Of a DNA stretch of 64,000 nt, positions 1 to 11,050 are shown one piece after another; the stretch's first letter is position 1; every line of letters begins with the position of its first letter. The stretch lies in assembly GCF_048569485.1 (NCBI RefSeq), contig NC_134357.1, positions 337,427,078 to 337,491,077 on the forward strand, read 5' to 3'. The notes under the pieces are model-generated. The model had not been told where the DNA came from and made no database searches. It worked only from the letters and a program-made list of their open reading frames with translations. Position numbers and translations under genes: made by a program. This stretch comes from Anomaloglossus baeobatrachus. Taxonomy: Eukaryota; Chordata; Amphibia; Anura; Aromobatidae.

Positions 1-295
1 TGTATGCAAGCTGACATTACACAGTTGACATCAACCCCAAAAAATATTAAACCAATTGCTATCACACCAGGGCAATTGGGAAAAGGTGGGCAAAGAGCCA
101 GAATTGGCGTTACTAAGGTGATGCACAACAGCTGGGGCAGCTGTGGACTGATATGTTTAGGCTGGGAATGGCCAAATACCCATGAACCTTCCCAGTCTGC
201 TAATATCAGCTGTCTACTTTACCTTTGTTTGTTATCCAAATTAGCGGGAACCCTACACCATTTTATTTCTTTATTGTTTTATTTATTATGTTAAA
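1..295. repeat. Dispersed hAT-interior repeat fragment
   Basis: This stretch resembles, by eye, segments near 35,690-35,900, 43,120-43,320, 47,500-47,720 and 49,670-49,870. All share a block mentioning GGCAAT / CACCAGGGCA, then a GGGGCGGCTGTGG-like block, then a block ending in a phrase like CCATGAACCTTCC. In the other places this block is interior sequence of the large non-autonomous hAT family, so this is probably a fragment of another member running off the window edge. The frame through it (4-294) has no recognisable domain and is not called a gene. Confidence 0.5.
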
Positions 296-1320
296 CAAAG
301 CTAGAAACACCCTTTAATGAATTTCATGTGGCACTAAAGGGTATTTTAAGCCTTTGTGGCAGTCCTTGGCTGGAGTAAGATTTCTGGTATGGCGCACTCC
401 ACTTATTAGAAGCTCCTGATTTATAAAGAGGCGTGCATCTTCATGAATCACGAGTGTCTGACTCCTTCAAGCCCCCTCATCAAGACCGATAAAAAAAAAT
501 CTCTTGTCTTGACAAATTAATAATATTAATCATTTTATTTCTATAGCACCAACACATTTATCAGCACTTCACAACTTAAATTGTACATGTACAGAAATGC
601 CGGAAGTGCTCAGGCCTGGAACTGCCCCATCTTCTGATTGCAGTCATGGTCGGGAACTGCACATCCGCCCCCTATTGATTTGAATAGGAGGCAGATGTGT
701 AGTGCCTTGTTGCGGCCACTATGCATTGATGGGGCAGCTCTGGACCTTGAGCATTCCCGGATGCCTGCTACTGCTGTTGGCAGCGTAAACTGCTAATTGG
801 TGGGGGCACCGGGTGTCAGACCCCGGCAGATCCTAGGGATAGGTCATCTCATCAGTGTAAAAGTACTGGATAACCCCTTTAATATTTCCTCCTGCCGACT
901 AGAAGCATGAGGTCACAAACTTCAAAGCAGTTGATATCCAAAAATGCATGCCTTCTTTAATGTTTCTTTCTTTTCTTAGTACATTTATTAATCTATTCTG
1001 TGTAACGATCTGGCAAATGATCTTGGCTATTCTGAGATGCAGGTGTCTTAAATGACCTGGCTAAGTGCCTCTTTTAATGGGCAGAATTTCATTATTGTGT
1101 TTATTGACACTGAAAACTCTATTTTACCATATTGAGAACCAAGGCTGATTTAGCATTTTGCAAGGTGTCCTATATACTCTAAGCCCAGTTTAAGATGGTT
1201 GTAATACGGCTGCCTTACGGCTGCAATACCTAGAGCTGAACTGATTTGAAATTGCCATGGGGTTTTATAATAATCTAAGTTCAGATTAATTGGTTTAATT
1301 GTATTATGACTATTGCAACC
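296..1320. other. Mostly single-copy DNA; TTAA-type element end at 871-882
   Basis: No gene is seen. The motif TAACCCCTTTAA at 871-882 is the kind of terminus found on TTAA-inserting (Kolobok/piggyBac-like) amphibian repeats, so about 590-882 may be such a repeat; no matching left end was found. The part from about 883 to 1320 is free of obvious repeats and looks like ordinary intergenic or possibly conserved non-coding DNA. Confidence 0.35.
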
Positions 1321-1660
1321 TTAAAGTGATTTTCTGGGATCACACTAAAATGTCCTCAAAGTAATGAATGTTATAAAATAAACAAAATAACATTTAAATA
1401 CCAAGTGGTCACTGCTAATATTGGAAGTGATGATGTCCCATCTCTCAGGCACCTGACGGCTGGCATCTGCAGTCAATCTGGCCTCCGCTGCCACATGTGA
1501 TGCAAATATCAGTGATTGGCTGAGGAGGTCAGGTGACTGTGGTCTATTATTACTCTTTGTACCAGCAGGAATCACCATACAAATGACACTGCAAAAGTGG
1601 AAGAATCAAGGAGTAAATAATTATTTCTCTATTTTATAACATTCCTTATCTTAAGACCAG
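1321..1660. repeat. Probable TTAA-type non-autonomous repeat
   Basis: The block begins at a TTAAAGTGATTTTCTGGGAT-like terminus, a style common to TTAA-inserting amphibian elements, and runs through a GC-richer core with inverted segments. No coding capacity is evident. The right boundary is uncertain (around the CTTATCTTAAGACC at 1644-1657). The family assignment is by termini only and weak. Confidence 0.3.
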
Positions 1661-1984
1661 TTTTATACAATCCCCCTCAAATCATTGGTACTTAATGCAA
1701 AAATGTGGCCTCATTAAGGTCATATGAAACCAACATAGTACAAATGTGCAAATATATAGCTGAAAGAACATAGAGAGCATGTGCTCGAGATACTGGCTGA
1801 CAGGATTGGTGGCAAAGAACTCCTTTGCCTTGGCCAGAATACATATATTAGGCAGGGCCACCACTAGGAATTTCAGGACCCCATACTGGCAAACGTTTTG
1901 GGGCCCCTTGGGATTCTGCCCAGGCTCCACCCCAGCTCCGCCCCACCCATCAAACCTCCTACAGTCACACAGCACTGCGAGGGT

Positions 1985-2725
1985 GGCAGGAGGCTCACAG
2001 CAGAGAGGCAGGAGGCTCACAGAAGGGAGGCAGGAAGCTCACAGAAGGGAGGCAGGAGGCTCAAAGCAGAGAGGCAGGAGGCTCACAGCAAAGGGAGGCT
2101 CACAGCAGAGAGGCTAGGAGGCTCACAGCAGAGAGGCCAGGAGACTCATAGCAGAGAGGCAGGAGGCTCAAAGCAGAGAGGCCAGGAGGCTCACAGCAGA
2201 GAGGCCAGGAGGCTCACAGTAGAGGGAAGCTCAAAGCAGAGAGGCAGGAGGCTCACAGTAGAGGGAGGCTCACAGCAGAGAGGTCAGGAGGCTCACAGTA
2301 GAGAGGGGAGGAGGCTCACAGCAGAGAGGCCAGGAGGCTCACAGCAGAGAGGCCAGGAGGCTCACAGCAGAGGGATGCTCAAAGCAGAGAGGCAGGAGGC
2401 TCACAGCAGAGAGGTCAGTAGGCTCACAGCAGAGAGGCCAGTAGGCTCACAGCAGACAGGCCTGAAGGTTCACAGCAGAGAAGCAGGAGGCTCAAAACAG
2501 ATAGGCCAGGAGGCTCACAGCAGAGAGGCCAGGAGGTTCCCAGCAGAAGGAGGCTCAAAGCAGAGAGGCCAGGAGGCTCAAAGCAGAGAGGCCAAGAGTC
2601 TCACAGCAGAGGGAGGCTCATAGCAAAGAGGCCAGGAGGCTCACAGCAGAGAGGCTCGGAGGCTCACAGCAGAGAGGCCAGGAGGCTCACAGCAGAGAGG
2701 CCAGGAGACCACAGGCCAGAGGTCC
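1985..2725. repeat. Minisatellite, unit about 23-24 bp
   Basis: About 30 units of the form AGGAGGCTCACAGCAGAGAGG follow one another with small length changes. The array lies inside the non-autonomous hAT at 1853-3461. It is open in more than one frame because units lack stops, giving Glu/Gly/Ser/Arg-rich hypothetical peptides with no domain. Confidence 0.9.
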
Positions 2726-2774
2726 CCCAACCCTGATCTAGCTGAAGCAAGACAGGGGCTGGGGTCGGCGGGCG

Positions 2775-3060
2775 GCCATGGGCAGAGATCAGCGCCCCCC
2801 CCCCCGCCTTCAGCAGAGATCAGCGCCGCCCCCCCCGGCAGAGATCAGTGCGGGCCCCGGGCAGAGATCAGACCCCCCCGCCTTCAGCAGAGATCAGCGC
2901 CGCCCCCCTGGCAGAGATCAGTGGGCCCCGTGCAGAGATCAGCGCCCCCCCCCTTTTCCCGGGCAGAGATCAGCGCCGCCCTCCCCCCGGGCAGAGATCA
3001 GCGCCCCCCCCTTCCCCCGGCCAGAGATCAGCGCGGGCCCCGGGCAGAGATCAGCATATC
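2775..3060. repeat. GC-rich minisatellite around GCAGAGATCAGCGCC
   Basis: Roughly a dozen units of variable length, each with a GCAGAGATCAG core joined by runs of C. It lies directly after the first minisatellite within the same hAT element. Confidence 0.85.
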
Positions 3061-3469
3061 TTCAGCTCACAGCGCTTACTTGTCTCCGCTAGCTGCCGCA
3101 TCCTCACCACCTCAGCTGCTGTTGCAGGAGTGTAATGACGTCTCAGAGTCATGACCTCACCTCCTGCTGCACGGCCCAGCGATGACGCGCCCTGCTCTTC
3201 TCCACTGACCCTGCCTCCACTATAGCACATGGCTAATTTGCATGTTCCGCCCCTTTGCATGCAAATTAGTCATGTCTGGTAATGAAGCGACACTGCAGGG
3301 CCCCTCTGCTGCTGCTGCTCCTGTGACTGGGGCCTGGTGAAGAGAAGGGCCTGTCCTGCCTGATGCTAAAGATAAGTATTTACCCCGAGCCTGGCCGGGC
3401 CCCCTCTCTTCACCGAACCCCCTACACCTGGCACAGTAGTAATGCCCTGATGGCAGCCCTGATATTAGG

Positions 3470-4340
3470 TCTAGGTCTATATAGTTCTAGGAAAGCTAGT
3501 GATTTTTTTTCCTCCAGGTAAAGGAAAGCCAAATTAGGAATCTCTACCTACCGTATGTGTGAAAACAGATGATCTGGCTAAACTAATATGATTTTTGTGA
3601 CAAATCAGCGTAAATTTGGCCACTTGAGCAGGGGTGAACTGTTCTTAATGATGCCAGGCGTATTGTTCCTTTGTTCAGTAAATCATGAGACATTAGTTAT
3701 TGTTTCATGTTAGACTATCCGGAGCAACCTTTTTGTCTGCAAATTTGTGGAATGTGTTCTAATTGGTGATTGCCTCAGCCCCTTAGACTACATGCTTCAG
3801 AGGACAATTAAACTAGCGATCAATGAGGGAAAAGCAAACTCCAGTAAGACTCTTAAATGTTAACTGAGGGATCGAAAATGGGCTTTGCTCTGGTCACCAG
3901 TGTCATTCGACAATACTTGAGCCTAAAGTCCATGGATTCCGCTGGAGGAATACAGAACTGCTCCACTGCCCAACACTCAGCCCAAGAATTAATTTGGAGA
4001 AACCACATTGGAACAATCTGGTAACCTGGCTACATACCCTGCTGTGCTCAGTCAGCTTCCTATGCTTGCCACTATCTCCTCTGAGTGGGTACCCTCCAAA
4101 AGCAGGGTGATGCTAGCTGAGATAGTTGGCCCTGGATTCCCCAAAGTCACGAAGATTCTAATCCCTGGAAGGCCAGCGGATGGGTGATACTCTGTCACTT
4201 GTACTATCTTGTATTCTTGCTGGGAATCTACTATATGCTATGGACTGTTGGGAACCCAATAAAGTCTTAACGGAATGTGGTATACCTTTACCCTGTGTTG
4301 TCTGTGTAGTGTTCTGTCCAAGGGAAAGGTGCAAGCATGT
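3470..4340. other. Repeat-poor intergenic DNA, no gene seen
   Basis: There is no coding frame of note and no recognised repeat. The part at about 3,600-3,830 has balanced composition and homeodomain/forkhead-like AT-rich words of the sort seen in conserved non-coding elements. This is only an impression from the sequence. Confidence 0.3.
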
Positions 4341-4831
4341 TCAGTAGTATATTAGAGGCATGTAGTCAGGGATTCTAGCCTTACAGACCTTGTTGCTGCT
4401 TCTGTACCTAAAAAAATGTATTCTGTAATAATACTACTCTTAATTGCATTTAGTGTAGGGCAAGCTGCTGGAGAAGGGTTAGTGTATTAGAGCCCTGAAT
4501 GCAGGGATTCCAGTCTTACAGACCTTGCTACTGCTACCTAAAAAAAAAATTGATTCTACTCTCTAATAATACTGCCATTAGCAACATTTACAGACCTTGC
4601 TAGTGCTATGTAAAAATTCTATTCTATTCTCTAATAATACCACTCTTTGCTGAATTTAGTGTAGGGCAAGCTGATGCAGAAGGGACAATGTATCAGACCT
4701 TGTTGCTGCAACCTAAAGCCAAAAGTCCTTTTCAGACTTACATCTATTCTATCCCCTATTAATACCACTATTAGCTGCATTCAGTGTAGGAATAACTACT
4801 TGAGGAGGGATAGTTTTGGATTAGAGACATA
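4340..4831. repeat. Tandem repeats (about 150-170 bp) of the fossil hAT
   Basis: Three imperfect units repeat the words ACAGACCTTG(C/T)T, TCTAATAATAC and TTTAGTGTAGGGCAAGCTG. The text just before the Tc1 insertion (TTAGAGACA) and just after it (GTCAGGGTATT at 7511) joins to give a phrase matching TTAGAGGCATGTAGTCAGGG in the first unit, so these repeats and the fossil hAT from 7511 onward were once continuous. Confidence 0.65.
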
Positions 4832-5159
4832 TACACCGTGTGCAGAATTAATAGTCAAGTTGTATTTTTGAGGATTTTTTTTATTATTGATGAACAATCA
4901 ACCCAAAAGACTCATAAATATCAAAGCTTAATATTTTTGGAAGTTGGAGTGTTCTTTTTAGATTTGGCTATCTTAGGAGGATATCTGTTTTTGCAGTTAA
5001 CTATTACTGTGCAGAATTATTTGGCAGCTTATTAAAAGCCAAATATATTCCCATCTCACTTGTTTATTTTCACCAGGTAAACCAATATAACTGCACAAGA
5101 TTTAGAAATAAACATTTCTGACATCCAAAAACAAAACCCCAAAAAATTAGTGACCAATA

Positions 5160-7289
5160 TAGACACCTTTCTTTATGACACTCAACAGCCTACCATCCAT
5201 AGATTCTGTCAGTTGCTTGATGTGTTTACAATCAACATTGCGTGTAGCAGCCACCACAGCCTCCCTGACACTGTTCCGAGAGGTGTACTGTTTTCCCTCC
5301 CTATAGATCTCAAATTTTATGAAGGGCCACAGGTTCTCTATGGGGTTCAGATCAGGTGATCAAGGGGACCATGTCATTATTTTTTCATCTTTTAGACCTT
5401 TACTGGCCAGCCACGCTGTGGAGTAGTTGGATGCATGTGATGGAGCATTGTCCTGCATAAAAATCATGTTTTTCTTGAATGATATCGACTTCTTCCTGTA
5501 CTACTGCTTGAAGAAATTGTCTTCCAGAAACTGGTGTGGCGCCCTGGACAAGCCAGGACGTCACAGGTACTGCAACAACACCCCACACCCCGGTTAGGCA
5601 CATCAGTCACACACACAAATCCTTATTGCCTCCCTCCAGAGGCTGATGTCCACACCAGGTGGGGTGGAGCCAGGCGGTTGGCTCCACCCACCAAGGAGTT
5701 CACAGTCCTGGAGGCGGGAAAGGACAGTAGAACAGTGAGGGAGAGTGAAGTGGAAGGAGTGAAGTGGTAGTGGAGCAGACTGGCCATGTCCGGGTACGTG
5801 GCACGGGCACAAACAGCAAGGTTGGCAGACGGTGGTGACTGTCTGCAGGCGAGGCCGATTGACGCACAACCGTCAGGACCGGGGACGGGTGGTGGCCCGC
5901 CGGTACCGGACCGGGGAGCGAAGAGAAGCCAGCACAATTCGGCAGGGCCTACGGACCCCGACCAGGCTTGGAGTCGCTGTTAAACCGGTCAAATCCGTCA
6001 GCGACGGGAACCTCCGGGGTTTCCCAGCAGCAAAGACACGACTGAAGGCAACCGCTCAACTGTGAAGGGAAATACAGCTACCGCCACAGCTAGAGTTCCC
6101 AGGGCCAGAGCCTGCGGGCAAAAAGGGGCTCCTCTGGCAAATACACCGCTGGGGAGCGGGCTACCGGTGGGAAGCCATTGGAGCCGAAAACACATCACAG
6201 GTGCAGGGAAAGACAGTCACCGCCAACCTACCGGGAGTGACAACCGCGGCCGGCTGTGGGGCCCGTCCATCCAGCCGTTTGTTTTACCAGAGACTCCGTC
6301 TACGTCATTGGCTGAGTGAGTACCACCGTGCCGTCTGGCAAAGCGCTGCCCCCGCAATCCTGCACCTCACCAAACCCTGCCATCCACCTTCCAGTCACCA
6401 TCATCGGGCCCCGGGACCACCAAATCCCCCTACCCACGGAGGGGAGAGAAAACATCTCGGCTGCTCCCTGTCATCGCTCCTGGGATCCCCATCCAGAGCA
6501 GAGGTGGTGTCCCAACCTCACCACAACCATGGGTGGCGTCACGGACAACATCCCCAAACCCAAACCATCCCTTTCACTCACGGGCAAGGAGCGCCGCTCG
6601 AGTCCCCGGATCCGGCCCACCGCTCGAGCCACCAAGCAGCAGCAGCAGCGCCGGACCCGAGCGTGGTGAGCGCAGCGACCTCCCCGCCCGCGACACTGGC
6701 AGTAGGTCTGGGATGTTGAGCTTCACTCCATCCTCAACCCGAAAAGGTCCCATAAGTTCATCTTTGATGATATTAGCCCATACCAGTACCCCACCTCCAC
6801 CTTGCTGGTGTCTGAGTCGGAGTGGAGCTCTCTGCCCTTTACTGATCCAGCCTCTGGCCCATCCATCTGGCCCATCAAGAGTAATTCTCATTTCATCAGT
6901 CCATAAAACCTTTGAAAATTCAGTCTTAAGATATTTCTTGGCCCAGTCTTGACGTTTTATCTTATGTTTCTTGTTCAAAGGTGGTCGTTTTTCAACCTTC
7001 CTTACCTTGGCTATGTCCCTGAGTATGGCACACCTTGTGCTTTTTGATACTCCAGTAACATTTCAGCTCTGAAATAGGGCCAAACTGGCAGCAAATGGCA
7101 TTTTGGCAGCTTCACGCATTTTTTGCCCACTACGCTTCTTGCGACCCTGTTGACTATTTGCCATGAAACGGTTTATTGTTCGGTGTATTGCTTCAAAAGT
7201 TTGGCAATTTCAAGACTGCTGCATCCCTCTGCAAGACATCCCATAATTTTGGACTTTTCAGAGCCCGTCAAATCTCTCTTCTGACGCAT
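5160..7289 (-). pseudogene. Tc1 transposase remnant, interrupted by solo LTR
   Basis: Read on the minus strand, translation can start at 7289 with MRQKRDLTGSEKSK, the N-terminal helix-turn-helix part of a Tc1 transposase that binds the inverted repeats. A segment near 6,740-6,978 holds the KRQDWAKKY and WTDEM phrases (the Asp of the catalytic DDE triad is in WTDE). The final part near 5,310-5,350 gives SPDLNPIENLW, where the Glu of the triad sits. The two parts are separated by the solo LTR at 5535-6695 and the frame is also interrupted elsewhere, so it cannot make a transposase. Family membership is clear from the ends and these motifs; the protein normally has about 340 residues and cuts and pastes DNA in the nucleus. 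Confidence 0.82.
5535..6695 (+). mobile_element. Solo LTR inserted in the Tc1 element
   Basis: The segment runs from TGTGGCGCCC to GCCCGCGACA and is flanked on both sides by CTGG (5531-5534, 6696-6699), a 4-bp target duplication typical of Ty3-like LTR elements. Much of it matches, in opposite orientation, the 1247-bp LTRs at 56,287 and 59,589 (shared phrases include the start, the GGTGGCGTCAC block and the terminal CCCGCCCGCGACA). It is what remains after recombination between two LTRs of an older relative. There is no internal coding region. Confidence 0.85.
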
Positions 7290-8149
7290 TTTGCCAAAGG
7301 AAAGGAAGTTGCCTAATAATTAAGCACACCTTATATAGGGTGTTGATGTTATTACACCAAACCCCCTCCTCATTACAGAGATGCACATCACCTTATTTAC
7401 TTAATTGGTGGTTGGCTCTTAAGCCTATACAGCTTGGAGTAGGACAACATGTATAAAAAGTATCATGTGATCAAAATACTCATTTGCCTAATAATTCTGC
7501 ACACAGTGTAGTCAGGGTATTTTGGTTTACATCCCTTCTATAAGTATACTGCTGCTGCAACCTAATTGCGGTGATCAAAGCATGAATAATGTTATGAGAC
7601 ACGTGCAGGTGTAAGGCAGGGATGGCACACCGGAAAATATATTTAAGGCTGGGGACCAAATACCATAGGACTCCTGCCGCCATAAGGTTACAAAGAGTCT
7701 AAGAGTCTACAAGCTTAAACTGCAACATTTCCAGGGCAAGCAGTCAAGATATGCAAACAAGCAGCACCCTGTGTACTTTCTCCATCTTCACAAGGTCCAC
7801 ATGCAAAGCTTCCTCTTTATTTGTGAGCAGCTGGAGTTTGAGTGGACACAGAAATGGGATAGTTATGCTGATTATTAGTTATGCTGATTATGGCCACTCA
7901 CCATCTTGATTGATTCCTCAAAGATTTATGAGTACAGGTCGGCTGCTGGCTCTCTAAAAATTGTGAGTGAAAGCCAGCTGCTGACTTTCTAAAAACTGAG
8001 TGAGGGCTGCCTTCTTGCCCTTCAAAAATTATGAGTGAGGATCGGCTCCTGACCCCTAAAAATGAGTTAGGGCCGGCTAATGGTCCTCAAACAATTTATT
8101 GATATGGTGTAGGAGGAGGACAACAGAAAAAAAGGAACATTTGATTTGG

Positions 8150-9913
8150 GTTTATATTACACTGCTGTCATCCGCTGGGTTTGAGAAGTCGGGGCTAATT
8201 TAGGCCTTGTTCATTTTGAGAACAGCCAACCTCTCAGCATTTTCAATTGATCAGTTATGCTGCTGGCAGCACTAAAAGCCCTATCTGACAAAACACTAGC
8301 GAAAGGGCAGGCCAGCACCTAGAAGGTGTACAGGGAAGTTCATGCCAGGTGTCCAGGTTGAATACCCAGTAGTTTTATGGCACAGATGACTTACAGAGGA
8401 CACTGGTATGGTAGTCTAGGTGCTCCTTCACCACATTCATAAATCTTTTCTTCCTTGTTATTCAATCCCCCCACATCATGGCCTGGGCCCTGGGAGGATG
8501 TAATGAAACCCAGACCTTTGATAGTGTTCCTTTACCTCTGTTGGATATGGCATGGGTCTCCCACATTTCTTCTCCTAGCTTGTCCAGTAAACTAGGACCT
8601 CTTCAAGTATTGCTCCATTTTACCAGCCCGCTCTGCCTCAGGAAGGAGAGATGGAAAGTTCTCCTTGTAGCGTGTGTCGAGAAGAGTGAGCAACCAGTAA
8701 TAAGTGTTGGCCAAAATGTGTATAATGTGAGGGTCATAGAAAGGTTGAACATCGGGAAAAATGGCAAACTCGAACCAAACAGAACTTTGACAGGTTCGCT
8801 CATCTCTACAGTGAACTATTAAATTGAACATGTCAACCAGGCCTGGTAGATGTGGGAGCTTGCAAAGCCTCTAGAGCCGCTACCAGCTTATGGCCATTTT
8901 CACACACGACAATGTATGGTTGTAGATTAAGTGGCGAGGGTCCTAGTTCTATCTGATCTTTTATACCTTTCAATATCTCTGCAGCGGTTTGATGTTTGCC
9001 ACCTAAAGAAAATATTTTCAGCAAAGCCTGTTGCCGCTTCATCAAGGCAGTGCTGCAGTGCTTACAGCTTGTGACTGATATGGATAATGTGCTCTAAGAT
9101 GACAATTTGGAGATTGAGGAGGAGAAGGTGTAGGAACTGATGTAGGTAGTGGAAGAAACCCTTATGGAACTAGGGCCTGAAATCATCAGTGTTGGTGGCA
9201 AGTGTGCCGTCCCTGGTTCTGATTTGGTCCCTGCCGCTACAAGTCTTACTCATCAGGGAAATGTAGCGTCCCTGGCCACAAGAACTTGTCTATGTGTTGG
9301 TTGTTAAGTGGCCTTTCCCAGTAACTGCTGTGTTCAGGGCACAGGTGATGTTATGGGACATGTGCTGGTGTAATGCAGGGATGGCATACAGTGAAAAATA
9401 ATAGTTGCTGTGGACTGAGTACCACGGGATGGCCTAATAAGTATGAGTGACTGCCAACTAATGGCCCTCCAAAAATTATGAGAGAGGGCCGCCTGGTCAG
9501 TGCTGCCTGATGCCCCTTAAAAATTATAAGTGAGAGCCGCCTGATGTAGCAAAGGCCGTATGATGAACCTGTTTATATAGTGGAAGAGGACAAGAAAACT
9601 AATAAACCATGAACCATTTACCCTTTCATGGGTGAAAAGGGGTGCATGGGAATACACGAGAAAAAAGGGAAAATCTAATCCTTGTCCTGGGAACTTGCCA
9701 TGTGTGGATGCTCTGGGTTGTCCACCTTCTCCCTTTGGCCACTCCACTGCCTATTCCTGCCAGTTGTGGTGCTGCTGATCCCACCACCTCTGCACTGCTG
9801 TCCTTGCTCTGCATGGCACCTTGCCAGGTTGGTTGAATGACGTCATCGTCTATCACCTCGTCTTCCACTTCCTCTTCCTGACTTGTTGACTTAACAACAT
9901 CACTTGTTGGCAA
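8150..9913 (-). pseudogene. hAT transposase remnant
   Basis: On the minus strand the pieces appear in normal hAT order. First comes an acidic N-terminal part (EEEVEDEVIDDDV, then QPTWQGAMQSKDSS) at 9,640-9,900; then NYYFSLYAIPALHQHMSHNI at about 9,335-9,415; then TAAEILKGIK and PSPLNLQPYIVVCENGHKL at about 8,900-9,000. YYWLLTLLDTRYK follows near 8,670-8,710, and a hATC-like tail lies at about 8,150-8,300. Each matches a segment of the intact transposase at 22,947-26,672, but it is more divergent and from a different family. Many frame breaks make it a dead gene. Living relatives are ZBED-type hAT transposases. Confidence 0.72.
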
Positions 9914-10111
9914 CTGAGTGTCTCAAGTGGTTAGTGATAGTTAGACAAATTGCCGTAGCACACCGTTGTCTTCTTCTGACTGTGGCTGCTCAAATATTTG
10001 GCCATCAGTACACTTGATCTCCTCATGTCCCTCTTGAAACATGCAAACTGTATGGTTTTATTTTTGAAAATAAAAATTGTAGCCCTAAAAATATTTCTTT
10101 TTTAAAGGCTG

Positions 10112-11050
10112 CCTGCAGGGCTGGAACAGATATGATTATATCTGAGGGCCTGGCTGTAGACAATGGACTTTTTAATGTGTTTGGGATGGAAACTGTCCCA
10201 TCTGAGGTATGTGGGACGGTCAATAGGCTTCTGATACACTGATGTCTGGATTGAGCCATTTTGAATTTTGATGGTGGTATCCAAGAAGTTGATTTCTGTT
10301 TTTGAGTGGTCCAATGTCAAGTTTATGGTTGGATGAAATGCATTGAATTTTTCATGAAATTTTAGAAGCTCTTGCTCAGATTCGGTCCAGATTATTAAGA
10401 TGTCATCGATGAAACGGAAATAGGTCAATGGTTTGAGGTTGCAGGATGCTAAAAAGTCATTTTCCAGTTTAGCCATGAAAAGGTTGGCATACTGTGGTGC
10501 CATTTTGCTTCCCATAGCAGTTCCTGTGCGTTGTAGATATAGCTCCTCGTCAAAAGAGAAAAAGTTGTGTGTGAGGATGAATCTGACGAGTCTTAATACA
10601 GACTCAGAAGGGATCCCATTAGCTTCAAGAAACATTTGGCAGGCGGTTAGTCCATCTTCATGTGGGATGTTAGAGTATAAGGATTCCACTTACATGGTGG
10701 CTAAGATGGTACTCTCGGGTAGAGGACCTATTGTAGATAGCTTTTTTAAAAGGTCAGTGGTGTCCTGTATAGAGCTAGCAGTCTTCCTTACCAGTGGCTT
10801 AAGGACATTTTCTACCCACCCAGAGATTTTGTCAGTGAGCGTTCCCACCCCCTGAGATGATCGGCCTCCCTTGGTTACCTGGCTTATGAATCTTGGGTAG
10901 CATATAGAAAACTCCCATCATTGGATTCTCAGGTATTAGATCCAGAAGGTTTGTGGAATCTGTACCCAGACATCTGATGACTTTTTTCAACTCCCTCGTA
11001 TATTTTGGGGTTGGGTCATCATCCAGTCTGGTGTAGTACTGTATATCCAT
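10112..11050 (-). mobile_element. Internal fragment of a Penelope-like element
   Basis: The minus strand encodes the middle of a Penelope-type reverse transcriptase: the PKIHKPGN motif, the SLYSNIPHEDG motif, TAMGSKMAPQYANLFMAKL and the catalytic FRFIDDILIIW, nearly identical to the copy at 13,179-15,743. The piece lacks both the N-terminal part and the GIY-YIG nuclease plus 3' end. It is flanked by a 40-bp direct repeat of the surrounding hAT DNA (10,076-10,115 and 11,049-11,088; a few bases overlap the element edge), which reads as a long target duplication. The frame is interrupted (10,102-10,689 and 10,832-11,050 are the readable stretches). Confidence 0.85.

Larger units (their letters stand above)
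1853..3461. mobile_element. Non-autonomous hAT element built of two minisatellites
   Basis: The ends are imperfect inverted repeats: CAGGGCCACCACTAGG on the left, and the reverse complement of the right end reads CAGGGCTGCCATCAGGGC. An identical 8-bp duplication, ATATTAGG, flanks it at 1845-1852 and 3462-3469, which is the hallmark of hAT insertion. The interior is non-coding: a purine-rich minisatellite (about 1985-2725), a second one built on GCAGAGATCAGCGCC (about 2775-3060), and a GC-rich tail. No transposase remains, so it would have depended on one supplied in trans. Frames open through the minisatellites are repeat artefacts. Confidence 0.82.
4832..7510 (-). mobile_element. Tc1-type transposon, split by a solo LTR
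   Basis: The termini are inverted: the left end reads TACACCGTGTGCAGAATTA and the reverse complement of the right end TACACTGTGTGCAGAATTA, with TA at both outer edges (4832-4833, 7509-7510) as expected for Tc1/mariner target duplication. Without the inserted LTR (5535-6695) the element is about 1.5 kb, a normal Tc1 length. The transposase lies on the minus strand. It sits inside tandem repeats of an older hAT, so it is younger than that hAT and older than the LTR. Confidence 0.88.

Noticed and set aside
1779-3154. Gln/Gly/Arg-rich and Pro-rich frames
   Set aside because: Two minisatellites inside a non-autonomous hAT; no domain.
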